Shown here: positions 1-7,136 of the stretch, in pieces
How the letters are laid out: each line of letters starts with the position of its first letter
Position numbering within the stretch: the first letter of the stretch is position 1
The notes under the pieces: generated by a model
The model's database searches: none
Told to the model about the DNA's origin: nothing
The model's input: the letters and a program-made list of their open reading frames with translations, nothing else
From: Anaerolineae bacterium
GTDB taxonomy: Bacteria > Chloroflexota > Anaerolineae > Aggregatilineales > Phototrophicaceae
Direction: 5' to 3'
NCBI GenBank assembly: GCA_026645945.1
Contig: JAPKMO010000032.1
Coordinates: 1 to 40,581, forward strand
DNA: 40,581 nt
Translations under genes and position numbers: made by a program

Positions 1-57
1 CAGACAGTGGGCTTAAGCCCACTGTTCTGCTATCAGATCAATCGGTTTATGGATAGA
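1..57 (+). repeat. 57-bp dispersed repeat, copy A
   Basis: The window opens with a unit built on the 12-bp palindrome GGGCTTAAGCCC, extended to CAGTGGGCTTAAGCCCACTG, followed by a non-palindromic tail ending in GGTTTATGGATAGA. Nearly identical copies lie at 8651-8707 (same strand) and 6865-6921 (opposite strand). It lies upstream of the gene at 120. No ORF or transposase is associated with it. The left edge may continue beyond the window. Confidence 0.85.
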
Positions 58-119
58 TACTTAACGCAAAACGTTGAATTTGTTGTTTTTCACTCAGAGC
101 TTGAAACTCGGAACTGACC

Positions 120-899
120 ATGCAGACGACCGATCATTTACACGAACATCATCACCCTCACGACCATGACCACGCGCCGGACACCCTCCGGGCGTGGCTG
201 AAAACCGCCATCCTGCTGGCGCTGGGCGGGTACTTCATTTACAACATCGCCAGCGGCAGCCTGACCAACTACATCAACCAGCGGTTCGCCTGGCTGTCCT
301 ACGTGGCCGCCGTCCTGTTTCTGGCGTTGGGCGCGGCCAGCGCGTGGGATCTGCTGCGCGGGCGAGGGCGGGTTGCCTGCGCCTGCGACCACGATCACCA
401 GCACATCACCTGGCGGGCGCTGGCGATTGTGGCGCTGCCGCTGGTGCTTGGCACGCTCATCCCGTCGCGCCCGCTTGGCTCGGCGGCGGTCAACGGGGAC
501 ATCAGCCTGAATGCCGCCGGCGCGAACCTCACCAGCTTCAGCGCCGACCCGCTTCAATGGAACGTGCTGGACTGGCTGCGTGCATTTAACAATGCCGACG
601 ATCTGGCCGGTTTTAACGGCCAGGAAGCCGACGTGATCGGCTTCGTTTACCGCGAGGCGACCTTCCCGGAAGATACCTTCATGGTGGCGCGCTTCACCAT
701 TAGCTGCTGCGTGGCCGATGCGTCGGCCATCGGCCTGCCAGTGGTGTGGCAGAACGCGGGCGATTTTCCGCAGGATACCTGGGTGCGGGTGCGCGGCGTT
801 TTTGAAGTTGGCGCGTTCCGGGGCGACACCGTGCCGGTGCTGCACGCCGCCAGCGTCGAAACCGTCCAGCAGCCGGAACACCCCTATCTGTACCCGTGA
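120..899 (+). CDS. TIGR03943-family membrane protein (putative permease subunit, YcgQ-like)
   Basis: This 259-residue protein begins with a His/Asp-rich stretch (about residues 6-19) that could bind metal. Three hydrophobic segments follow (about 29-45, 57-75 and 99-115), with a second Cys/His cluster (CACDHDHQH) near 87-95. The C-terminal soluble half carries an RFxISCCVADA-type motif near residues 192-202 and a WVRVRG strand, which I recognise from the TIGR03943/DUF1980 (YcgQ) family. In that family the partner is usually a DUF318 permease encoded immediately upstream; here that position lies outside the window. Its stop overlaps the next start (GTGA at 896-899), so the two genes are probably translationally coupled. 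The transported substrate is unknown. Confidence 0.75.
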   Translation: MQTTDHLHEHHHPHDHDHAPDTLRAWLKTAILLALGGYFIYNIASGSLTNYINQRFAWLSYVAAVLFLALGAASAWDLLRGRGRVACACDHDHQHITWRALAIVALPLVLGTLIPSRPLGSAAVNGDISLNAAGANLTSFSADPLQWNVLDWLRAFNNADDLAGFNGQEADVIGFVYREATFPEDTFMVARFTISCCVADASAIGLPVVWQNAGDFPQDTWVRVRGVFEVGAFRGDTVPVLHAASVETVQQPEHPYLYP

Positions 900-1744
900 G
901 CGAATCGAATATGCTCGAATTTTCCTGCCATACCTGGGCTTTCACCGATCTGACGCTGCCCGAAGCACTGGGGACAATCGCGCGGCTGGGCTTTCGTTAC
1001 GCCGACATCGGCAGCGGCACGAACTTTAACGCCGCCCGCGCCGCCGACAGCCCGCTGAGGGCCGCCCAGGACATCCGCGCCGATCTCGACCTGTTTAACC
1101 TGCGCGTCGGCGACCTGTACCTGATGCTGCCGCGCATTTCGCTGGCCGACGAGGCCAAACGCGGGCGCGACCTGGAGCTGTACCGGGCGCTGGTCCCGTT
1201 CGCGGTCGAACTGGGCGCGCCGGGCATCACGCTTTCGCCGGGGCTGGCGCACCCGCCCGAAGATCTGCAAGCCTTCGACCGCGTGACTGCCGCCCTGCGC
1301 GAGATGGTCGGCATCGGGCAGTCCGCCGGGCTGCGGATCAGCATCGAGCCGCACCTGGATTCGATGGCGGAGACGCCGGAAGCGGCGCTCAAACTGCTGA
1401 AGGATGTGCCGGGTTTGAGCCTGACGCTGGATTGGGCGCATCTGGTCTGCCAGGACATCTTCCACGACGAGATCATCAAGCTGCTGCCCCACGCCCGCCA
1501 CATCCAGATTCGGCAGGCGGCGCGGGCGCAGCTTCAAACGCCCTTTGACCAGGGACGTATCAATGTGCAGCGGGTGGTGGCGGATGCGCTGGCGGCGGGG
1601 TACGATGGCATCATCTGCGTGGAGTATATGAATACGCCCGGCTGGCATGGTATGATGGCCGTCAACGCGGTGCGCGAAAGCGCCCGGATGCGCGACGAAC
1701 TGCGCGCCGCCCGCGATGCGCTGGCGCAGGAAGGCTGGAAGTGA
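896..1744 (+). CDS. Sugar phosphate isomerase/epimerase-like TIM-barrel protein (AP endonuclease family 2 fold)
   Basis: The 282-residue product has the repeated beta-alpha pattern of the xylose-isomerase-like TIM barrel. Likely metal-binding positions are the Glu and His of SIEPHLDS (about 149-156), the Asp/His of LDWAHLV (about 178-184), the His of HIQIRQ and the Glu of ICVEYMN near the C-terminus. The start is GTG at 896, overlapping the upstream stop by four bases. An internal ATG at 911 is the alternative start. Members isomerise or epimerise sugars or related polyols; the substrate cannot be read from sequence. Coupling to a TIGR03943 protein is unusual and may reflect only operon position. 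Confidence 0.75.
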   Translation: MSESNMLEFSCHTWAFTDLTLPEALGTIARLGFRYADIGSGTNFNAARAADSPLRAAQDIRADLDLFNLRVGDLYLMLPRISLADEAKRGRDLELYRALVPFAVELGAPGITLSPGLAHPPEDLQAFDRVTAALREMVGIGQSAGLRISIEPHLDSMAETPEAALKLLKDVPGLSLTLDWAHLVCQDIFHDEIIKLLPHARHIQIRQAARAQLQTPFDQGRINVQRVVADALAAGYDGIICVEYMNTPGWHGMMAVNAVRESARMRDELRAARDALAQEGWK

Positions 1745-1814
1745 TACCGTGCCGGATACGAAGGCGCGTTTGGCCTTCAACCTGAAACTTATCACTCAGC
1801 ACTCGGAACTTACG

Positions 1815-2318
1815 ATGTCCAGACGATTTTTGTGGATTGGCTTTATCACCCTGGTGGCCGCCGTCGGCCTGATCGTGGTCGTCACGGCGGCGCTCGTCCC
1901 GCAGGAAACTCACCCGGCTTACGCGGCGGCGCTGCGTTTTGCCGGGGCGGTCGGCGCGGGTGACGATAAAACGGCTTTTTCGCTGCTGTCCCCGGCCATG
2001 CAGGACTACGTGACGGTCCGCTGCCCTGGCGGCAGCGTTTCCGCCTGCGTGCGGGGTTTCATCCCGCCGGAATGGGGCGGTTTTATTAGCGTGGTGTTCC
2101 GCCGCGCCGCGCCGGACGGCCCCGACGCCTTCAACGTTGACCTGATCGCCACCTATGAAAAAGACAGAGGCTTCAGCGGCGTGTGCATTTACCACCGGCT
2201 GGAACGGGACACGGCGGGCGAATGGCGTGTCGCGGGCTGGGCCGGTTATGTGTCCTGCGGTGACCCACTTTCGCGGAACATGGCCGCCAATGCCGATGCC
2301 CCCAACCGCGCGCCATGA
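1815..2318 (+). CDS. Membrane-anchored extracytoplasmic protein of unknown function
   Basis: From ATG 1815 the product is 167 residues, with one N-terminal hydrophobic segment (about residues 5-27) acting as signal anchor. The remainder is an outside domain beginning with a helix that contains FAGAVGAGDDKTAFSLLSP. That pattern resembles the NTF2-like/DUF4878 class of small exported domains, but this is only a guess. The frame stays open upstream to 1716; ATG 1815 is preferred because the preceding sequence is a non-coding leader like the one before the gene at 120, and because the hydrophobic anchor then sits at the N-terminus. Its stop overlaps the next start as ATGA (2315-2318). Confidence 0.6.
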   Translation: MSRRFLWIGFITLVAAVGLIVVVTAALVPQETHPAYAAALRFAGAVGAGDDKTAFSLLSPAMQDYVTVRCPGGSVSACVRGFIPPEWGGFISVVFRRAAPDGPDAFNVDLIATYEKDRGFSGVCIYHRLERDTAGEWRVAGWAGYVSCGDPLSRNMAANADAPNRAP

Positions 2319-2812
2319 TAAAGAAAAAGCTCAACGCAAAGACGCAAAGGAACAAAGACGCAAAAGCGCGAGGCCATCTTTGGGCTTTGCGCCTCTGCCT
2401 CTCTGCGCCTTTGCGCTATGTTTTTGCGTTTTTTCTCCTGACGGGGTGTGTGCCGGCGCGCACGCCGCCGCTGCTGAACTTCACGCCCGGCCCGCCGGCG
2501 GTCATCACCGGTGAAACCTTCAGCAACAGCGCCTTCAGCGTGCGCTACCCGACCGGCTGGCGCGTGGTTACGGGGGCGGCCGATGCGCCGCCGAGCGTGG
2601 TTTTTGTCGCGCCGGATGAAGAGTCCACCATCACGCTTCAGGTCGAACCGCCCGGCGAGCCGGAGCGCGACCCGCTGTTCCGCCTGGAAACGCGCCTGCT
2701 CTCGCGGGATGGGCTGCGTCTGTACGCCATCGCCCGCGTGCCGGTGCAGGAATGGGCGGCCTTTCAGCCCACCTTCGAGCGGCTGCTGGCTTCGGTGCGG
2801 CCCGGCAGTTAA
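2315..2812 (+). CDS. Putative lipoprotein with PsbP/DUF1795-like domain; signal region encoded by a repeat
   Basis: The 165-residue product has a hydrophobic stretch ending in a lipobox (LLTGC, Cys about residue 45), then a mature domain with FSVRYPTGWRV, a pattern seen in PsbP/DUF1795-like exported domains. ATG 2315 overlaps the upstream stop (ATGA), supporting coupling. However, the first 34 or so residues are unusually long and basic for a signal peptide and are encoded by a dispersed inverted repeat (see repeat 2330-2436). A TTG at 2387 would give a normal-length signal peptide (MRLCLSAPLRY...), so the start is uncertain. Function unknown; probably anchored on the outer face of the membrane. 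Confidence 0.6.
   Translation: MIKKKLNAKTQRNKDAKARGHLWALRLCLSAPLRYVFAFFLLTGCVPARTPPLLNFTPGPPAVITGETFSNSAFSVRYPTGWRVVTGAADAPPSVVFVAPDEESTITLQVEPPGEPERDPLFRLETRLLSRDGLRLYAIARVPVQEWAAFQPTFERLLASVRPGS
2330..2436. repeat. Inverted repeat rich in GCAAAGACGCAAAG / CTTTGCG words
   Basis: The left arm repeats AACGCAAAGACGCAAAGG-type words and the right arm has TTTGCGCCTCTGCC, CTGCGCCTTTGCG and TTTTTGCG. Together they form a long imperfect stem around the centre near 2380. Such GCAAAGACGC/GCGTCTTTGC repeats occur between genes in many bacteria. Here the repeat lies inside an open reading frame and encodes the N-terminal region of the lipoprotein at 2315. Confidence 0.65.
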
Positions 2813-2992
2813 GCCCGCGTGCCGGCGCAGGACTGTTATATCATGCTGCGGGCATGACATTTGTCATATTCCGCGTTTTCCCCGATACGCCGCCCCTTGC
2901 CACACGTATAGTCAAAAAGCGGCTTTTGCCTGAAATTCTCATCCTGGATGCAGAAGCTGCATGGATAAACGGAAAAGAATGAACCTGATAGA

Positions 2993-3059
2993 CAGTGAGG
3001 CTTTAGCCCACTGGCAGCGGGCTGAAGCCCGCTGTCCACTCAGGATGAGGCACAGTCTA
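2993..3059 (-). repeat. Palindromic repeat D, two adjacent hairpins plus arm shared with 19167-19211
   Basis: Two stem-loops follow each other: CAGTGAGGCTTTAGCCCACTG at 2993-3013 and CAGCGGGCTGAAGCCCGCTG at 3015-3034. The minus-strand reading of 3015-3059 matches 19167-19211 almost base for base (TAGACTGTGCCT, ATCCTGAGTGGAC, then the GGGCTT-AGC core). The gap 2813-3113 otherwise holds a short inverted repeat ATGACA-TT-TGTCAT (2854-2867) and a small hairpin ATGCAG-AAG-CTGCAT (2948-2962). I see no gene in it. Confidence 0.75.
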
Positions 3060-3113
3060 ATGGGTTTATCCAGCAGCCATCAGCCGGGTTGATTTTGAGA
3101 GGGATACCCTACC

Positions 3114-3578
3114 ATGAGCGTTCGGCAGCAGATTGATGATTTCCTGGCCTTGAAGCGCATCGCCATCGTCGGCATCTCGCGCACCGACGGCGACTTCACC
3201 CGCATGGTTTTCCGCGAATTTGTGAAACGCGGTTACGAAGTCGTCCCCGTTAACCCCGCCGCCGAGGAAATTGAAGGCCGGCCCTGTTTCGCCCGCGTGC
3301 AGGATATTCAGCCGCCGGTGGACGGCGTGCTGGTGATGACCGCGCCGTCCGTCACCGAACAGATTGTGCGCGACTGTGCAGAGGCGGGCGTGCGCCGCGT
3401 ATGGATGCACCGGGGCGAGGGTATCGGCGCGGTCAGCGACCGGGCGCTGGAACTGTGCCAAGAGTACGGAATCGGCGTCGTGCCAGGTTTCTGCCCGTAT
3501 ATGTTCCTGTCGGAAACCGGCTTTATCCACCGCGTTCACGGCTTCTTCAAGAAGATGGGCGGCACATACCCGAATTAA
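3114..3578 (+). CDS. CoA-binding domain protein (YccU-like Rossmann fold)
   Basis: The whole 154-residue protein is a CoA_binding_2 Rossmann domain: IAIVGISRTDGDFTR near residues 16-30 is the nucleotide-binding turn, VVPVNP (about 43-48) and GRPCF (56-60) are characteristic strands, and VWMHRGEG and VPGFCPYMF follow. Length and motif order match the stand-alone YccU-like family, which binds CoA or a related nucleotide; a catalytic role is not established. It lies alone, preceded by repeat-containing DNA and convergent with the exported protein at 3684-5006. Confidence 0.85.
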   Translation: MSVRQQIDDFLALKRIAIVGISRTDGDFTRMVFREFVKRGYEVVPVNPAAEEIEGRPCFARVQDIQPPVDGVLVMTAPSVTEQIVRDCAEAGVRRVWMHRGEGIGAVSDRALELCQEYGIGVVPGFCPYMFLSETGFIHRVHGFFKKMGGTYPN

Positions 3579-3587
3579 AACAGCCGA

Positions 3588-3669
3588 CACCTCACCCTTA
3601 AATCCCCCCTCCGTTGGGAGAGGGGACTTTTTTGCACCTCTCCACAAGGAGACGCCGGGGGGTGAGGTG
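3588..3669. repeat. Palindromic CCTCACCC-core element between convergent genes
   Basis: The 82-bp segment begins CACCTCACCC and ends GGGTGAGGTG. It contains internal inverted copies of CCCCTCC/GGGAGAGGGG. It belongs to the same core class as the elements at 8474, 18936 and 29799 but is shorter, and I find no target duplication. It fills the gap between two convergent stop codons (3578 and 3684), so its stem may also act as a bidirectional transcription terminator. Confidence 0.7.
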
Positions 3670-3683
3670 AATTTGAGTCTTTA

Positions 3684-5006
3684 TTATTCGCCCAGCAGCC
3701 GCACCGAGGCCAGCACTGCCGCCGCCGCCTCGTCGGTGATGGTATGGTTGGCGTTACACAGCAGCGGCGACACGGTGATGATGGTCGCCCGGTCGCCGAA
3801 CGGAATCAGCGTGGCCGAGCAGAAGCTCGACAGCCCCAAAAAGCGCACGCCGATCTGCCGCCCGTTCGCATCCAGCGCCGGTTCGGTTGTCAGGCCGGTT
3901 TCGCCCTGTCTGGCGAACCGCGCCAGCCCCGCCGTGACGAGCGTCTCAAAATCGTCCGCCGCCAGGTTTTCCAGCGCGCCGAGCGCGATGGGGAAGTCCT
4001 GCGCGGCTGTCTGCGCCGCCAGCGACGGATTGGGCGAAATCAGGCCGTACAGGTTGGGTTGGCGCAGCACGCGCCAGCCTTCCGGCAGCATCAGCGCGAT
4101 GCCCAGATCGTCAAAAACCTGTTCGGTCGCGTTCGCGCCCAGCGGGTCGGGTTTGGGCGCGGGCGGGAAAAATGTCAGCGACTCGATCACCGCTTCCCAC
4201 AGCGTTTCGACTTCCGCCGCGCCGGGCGAACCCGCGGCCACCGGCTGCGCCGTCAGGGTGAGCAGCCGGTCGAAAACGATCACCACTGCCCGGCGGGTAT
4301 TGGCTGTCTCGGCAGCCAGCGCGGCTTGCCCGCCGATTTCGCCTTCGGTGATAGCCGCGTCCGGGTGAACAGCCAGCAGGCCGGCCCGCGCATCATCCAG
4401 GGTGCGCCCGCCTGCCGGTTCGCTGGCGATGGTCAGCCCGGCGCGTGCTTCCGCCGCGCCGGCTAGGCTGATGATGACGCCGTTCGCGGTCTGCCGCACG
4501 TCATAACCCGCCGGGTACAGCAGGCAGAAGCCGCCTTCCCAATCGCGGAAGGCCGCGTACATCCGGTCGCCCGCCGGGCAGTCACCCACGCCGGACGCCG
4601 GCGCTTCGGGGATGCTCGCGCCTTGCCCCAGCGTCAGCGCGGCGCTCACGCCGTTGACGACTACCGTATATGTCCCCGGCGTCAGCCCGACCAGATCAAT
4701 CGCAACCGTTTCCTCGAAGGGGCGAATCACCTGGGCGCACATCCGGCGTCCGCTTGGCGGCTGGAGCTTGAGGCTGATGGAGATCGTCCGCCCCTGCACC
4801 GTCTGCACCGGCGGCGCGATGCTGTAACACGGGTTCGGCAGCGTGCCGCGCACCGTCACCATCGCCTGCGCCGGTGTGGACTCCACCACCGTAATGCTGA
4901 TGCTGCTGACCGGGGCCTCCTGTTCAGGCATCTGGGCGAAAGCCGCCGGCGCGAATACCAGCAGCGCGGCCAGACTAAAAATCAGGCTGTTTACACGATA
5001 AATCAT
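3684..5006 (-). CDS. Exported protein of unknown function with PsbP-like segments
   Basis: The 440-residue product starts with a clear signal peptide (hydrophobic residues about 8-24, cleavage after AFA-Q). The first mature third looks like a beta-rich domain with two cysteines (PNPCYSIAPP, RRMCAQVI). The middle contains CLLYPAGYDV and the last part IALMLPEGWRVLRQ. These recall the PxGWR-type PsbP/DUF1795-like domains also present in the lipoprotein at 2315 and the outside part of the kinase at 38085. No catalytic motif is seen. It is probably secreted or held in the cell envelope. It is convergent with the CoA-binding gene and separated by 70 bases from the MFS gene upstream on the same strand. 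Confidence 0.6.
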   Translation of the reverse strand: MIYRVNSLIFSLAALLVFAPAAFAQMPEQEAPVSSISITVVESTPAQAMVTVRGTLPNPCYSIAPPVQTVQGRTISISLKLQPPSGRRMCAQVIRPFEETVAIDLVGLTPGTYTVVVNGVSAALTLGQGASIPEAPASGVGDCPAGDRMYAAFRDWEGGFCLLYPAGYDVRQTANGVIISLAGAAEARAGLTIASEPAGGRTLDDARAGLLAVHPDAAITEGEIGGQAALAAETANTRRAVVIVFDRLLTLTAQPVAAGSPGAAEVETLWEAVIESLTFFPPAPKPDPLGANATEQVFDDLGIALMLPEGWRVLRQPNLYGLISPNPSLAAQTAAQDFPIALGALENLAADDFETLVTAGLARFARQGETGLTTEPALDANGRQIGVRFLGLSSFCSATLIPFGDRATIITVSPLLCNANHTITDEAAAAVLASVRLLGE

Positions 5007-5076
5007 GCGATTCCCTCCATAAGTCTTTTTGCAGTCCCCGGCGGTTTTTCGCGCCTAGAACTGCTAGTAAGACGAT

Positions 5077-6633
5077 TTAGGCCCTGCCAGAGTTCCCGCC
5101 CTTTCGTTCGACGGTCAGCGCGGCCAGCAGCGCCCCCAGCCAGCCCAGCGCCCCGGCGATCACCACCACCAGCCGGAAGGCATCCACGAACGACCAGCGG
5201 ATGGCCGTCTGCACCTCCAGCGCCAGCGCGTCCGTCAGCGCCGCCGGAGGCTGCGCGGCGGCCAGGCTGCCGGCTTCGGCGCGCAGTTCCAGGCGGGCGG
5301 CGTCCGAAAGCGGCAGATCGCGCGTCCGGTTTTCCAACGACTGCCCAAACGTCACCAGCGCCACCGCCCCCAGGATGGCGACCGCCAGCACGCCCGCCGT
5401 GCGCGCCACCGCATTGTTGATGCCGGAAGCCGTGCCGCTGCTGCCGGGCGGCGCGCTGCCCATCACGGCGGTCGAAAGCGGCGCGACCGTGATGCCCATG
5501 CCGACGCCCATCGTCACGACGGCGGGGAAGTAGCTCGCCCAGTAATCCTGCGGGCCGTTGGTCAGCCCCGGCAGCGCCAGCAGCAAAAAACCCGTCCCGG
5601 CGATGGCCGGCCCTACCGTCAGCGGCAGGCGCGCCCCCACGCGGTCGGTCAGCCCGCCTGCCCAGCGCGACATCATCATGAGCAGGATGCCGAACGGAAT
5701 CATGACGAATCCGGCGGCAGTTTCCGGGTAGCCCTGGATTTGCACCGCGTTTAAAACCAGGAAAAACGGCGCAACCCCCATCGCCGCGTACAGGAACAGC
5801 GTCAGCAGGTTCGCGCCGCTGAAGGTGCGCGAGCGGAATAACCGCAGCGGAACCATGGGGTGTGGGCTGCGCGCCTCCACCACCACGAACGCGACCAGCG
5901 CCGCCGCGCCGACCCCCAGCGCCAGCAGGATGCGCGGTTCGCCAAAGCCGGCGTCCGGCGCTTCGATAAAACCGTAGGTAATACCCGCCAGCCCCAGTGT
6001 CGCCAGCAGCGCGCCGGGAAAATCCAACCGCTTCGGCGCGTTTTCGTCCCGGCTTTCCGGCACGCGCAGCACCAGCGCGGTCAGCGCCACCACCGCCAGC
6101 GGCAGGTTGATGAAAAAAACCAGCCGCCACAACCCCTGACCGGCCAGCCAACCACCCAGCACCGGCCCCATCATGGTCGTCAGCGTGCTGAACATAGACC
6201 ACGTGCCGATGGCGCGCCCCCGGCGCTCCGGCCCAAACGAGGCCGTGATGATCGCCAGACTGCCGGGGACCATCATCGCCCCGCCGATACCCTGTACGGC
6301 GCGGGCGGCGATCAGTGTTTCGATGCCGGACGACAGACCGCACACCAGCGACGCGCCGGTAAAAACCAGGATGCCGGCCATGAAGATGCGTTTGCGCCCG
6401 TAATGGTCGCCCAGCGCCCCGCCGACCATGATGAGCGACGACAAAAACAGCGCGTAGGCGTTGACCACCCATAAAAGCTGCGCGCCGGTCACGCCCAGGT
6501 TGGCTTGCAGGGCCGGCAGCGCCACGTTGAGCGCCGTCACATCTACGAAGGCCATGCCGGACGCCAGGATAGTCGCCGTCAGCACCCACTTTTCAGACCT
6601 GGCCGGTACGGTAACGATAGAAGCCTGTGCCAT
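5077..6633 (-). CDS. MFS transporter, DHA2 (EmrB/QacA) drug-efflux family
   Basis: The 518-residue product has about 14 hydrophobic segments, as expected for the 14-TM DHA2 family. MAFVDVTALNVALPALQANL in the first helix is the typical DHA2 pattern, with GGALGDHYGRKRIF as MFS motif A and the GPVLGGWLA-type antiporter motif C in helix 5. It should export a lipophilic compound in exchange for protons; the substrate is unknown. The frame extends upstream to 6759, but ATG 6633 has a suitable AGGAA ribosome site and starts just before the first helix. A cytoplasmic tail follows the last TM. Confidence 0.85.
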   Translation of the reverse strand: MAQASIVTVPARSEKWVLTATILASGMAFVDVTALNVALPALQANLGVTGAQLLWVVNAYALFLSSLIMVGGALGDHYGRKRIFMAGILVFTGASLVCGLSSGIETLIAARAVQGIGGAMMVPGSLAIITASFGPERRGRAIGTWSMFSTLTTMMGPVLGGWLAGQGLWRLVFFINLPLAVVALTALVLRVPESRDENAPKRLDFPGALLATLGLAGITYGFIEAPDAGFGEPRILLALGVGAAALVAFVVVEARSPHPMVPLRLFRSRTFSGANLLTLFLYAAMGVAPFFLVLNAVQIQGYPETAAGFVMIPFGILLMMMSRWAGGLTDRVGARLPLTVGPAIAGTGFLLLALPGLTNGPQDYWASYFPAVVTMGVGMGITVAPLSTAVMGSAPPGSSGTASGINNAVARTAGVLAVAILGAVALVTFGQSLENRTRDLPLSDAARLELRAEAGSLAAAQPPAALTDALALEVQTAIRWSFVDAFRLVVVIAGALGWLGALLAALTVERKGGNSGRA

Positions 6634-6716
6634 GTATGGATTCCTTTTTTTCTCCCTCCACCCACAACCATAACGAATGCTTTTCGCCGTCGCAAAAAAA
6701 TCCGTCTTTAGGCGCA

Positions 6717-6746
6717 TTGACGCCGCCGCCGAAAGTATGTTATGCT
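6717..6746 (+). promoter_or_regulatory. Putative sigma-70-type promoter ahead of the 23-codon ORF
   Basis: TTGACG at 6717-6722 and TATGCT at 6741-6746 are separated by 18 bases. An AGGAGG ribosome site and ATG follow 22 and 33 bases after the -10 box. This is close to consensus in a GC-rich background. Confidence 0.5.
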
Positions 6747-6778
6747 GCCTATCGTTCATCCCGTTTCAGGAGGCGTCT

Positions 6779-6850
6779 ATGTCAGTCTTCTTCCACTCGC
6801 TGCCGGCTCGTCTGGGTGCTGCCGGCCTGTTACGGGATTCCGCGCGTTAG
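6779..6850 (+). CDS. Short ORF of 23 residues with strong ribosome-binding site; possible gene remnant
   Basis: ATG 6779 follows AGGAGG (6768-6773) with five-base spacing and has its own promoter-like sequence. The product (MSVFFHSLPARLGAAGLLRD...) ends at TAG 6848-6850. Fourteen bases later the inverted copy of the 57-bp repeat begins. Either it is a small protein or leader peptide, or it is the 5' end of a gene whose body was lost when repeats accumulated here. No homology is recognised. Nothing else coding is seen between 6851 and 7136, which holds repeat copy C, a GTAGGGCGGG palindrome (6966-6994) and a CCGGCTG/CAGCCGG hairpin (about 7075-7097). Confidence 0.35.
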   Translation: MSVFFHSLPARLGAAGLLRDSAR

Positions 6851-6864
6851 GGAAATCTCTAAGA

Positions 6865-6921
6865 ACCTATCCATAAACCGATTGATCTGATAGCAGAACA
6901 GTGGGCTTAAGCCCGCTGTCT
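6865..6921 (-). repeat. 57-bp dispersed repeat, copy C (uninterrupted, inverted)
   Basis: Read on the minus strand this matches copies A and B with one or two differences. It is preceded by AGTTTATCCGTAAACCC, also found before copy B at 8446-8462. Because nothing interrupts the sequence here, it serves as the empty-site reference for the insertion at 8474-8650. Confidence 0.85.
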
Positions 6922-6965
6922 GGTGGGTTTACGGATAAACTCTAAACGAGTTTAACGAATTCATG

Positions 6966-6994
6966 GTAGGGCGGGTTTCTAAACCCACCCCTAC
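6966..6994. repeat. Short palindromic repeat (GTAGGG-CGGGTTT / AAACCCACCCCTAC)
   Basis: A near-perfect inverted repeat of about 13 bp arms with almost no loop. The same design (TAGGGGCGGG...CCCGCCCCTA) appears at 27745-27770 and in reduced form at 30753-30780. These are dispersed small palindromes lying only between genes. Confidence 0.6.
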
Positions 6995-7136
6995 AGACCT
7001 ATCCCGCCAGTCCCCCTTCTCGCGCTCGCTCGTGGCTTGCCCCGCAGTGCCGCCTGTGTTTAACGTTCGTCACCGCCGGCTGTAACTTCGCAGCCGGGGC
7101 GCGAACACCCGCCTGAATAAACAACCTCAAGCACGA

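Noticed and set aside
138-881. Long open frame on the opposite strand of the TIGR03943-like gene
   Set aside because: Arg/His/Gln-rich composition and no motif; a shadow produced by high-GC codon bias opposite a well-supported gene.
3588-3669. Possible CRISPR-like or tandem repeat structure in the C/T-rich elements
   Set aside because: The repeats are inverted, single-copy per site and lack regular spacers; they fit palindromic insertion elements instead.
5003-6589. 528-codon open frame overlapping the DHA2 transporter in another frame
   Set aside because: Gly/Arg/Ala-rich low-complexity translation without hydrophobic periodicity; the overlapping transporter frame has 14 TM segments and family motifs.
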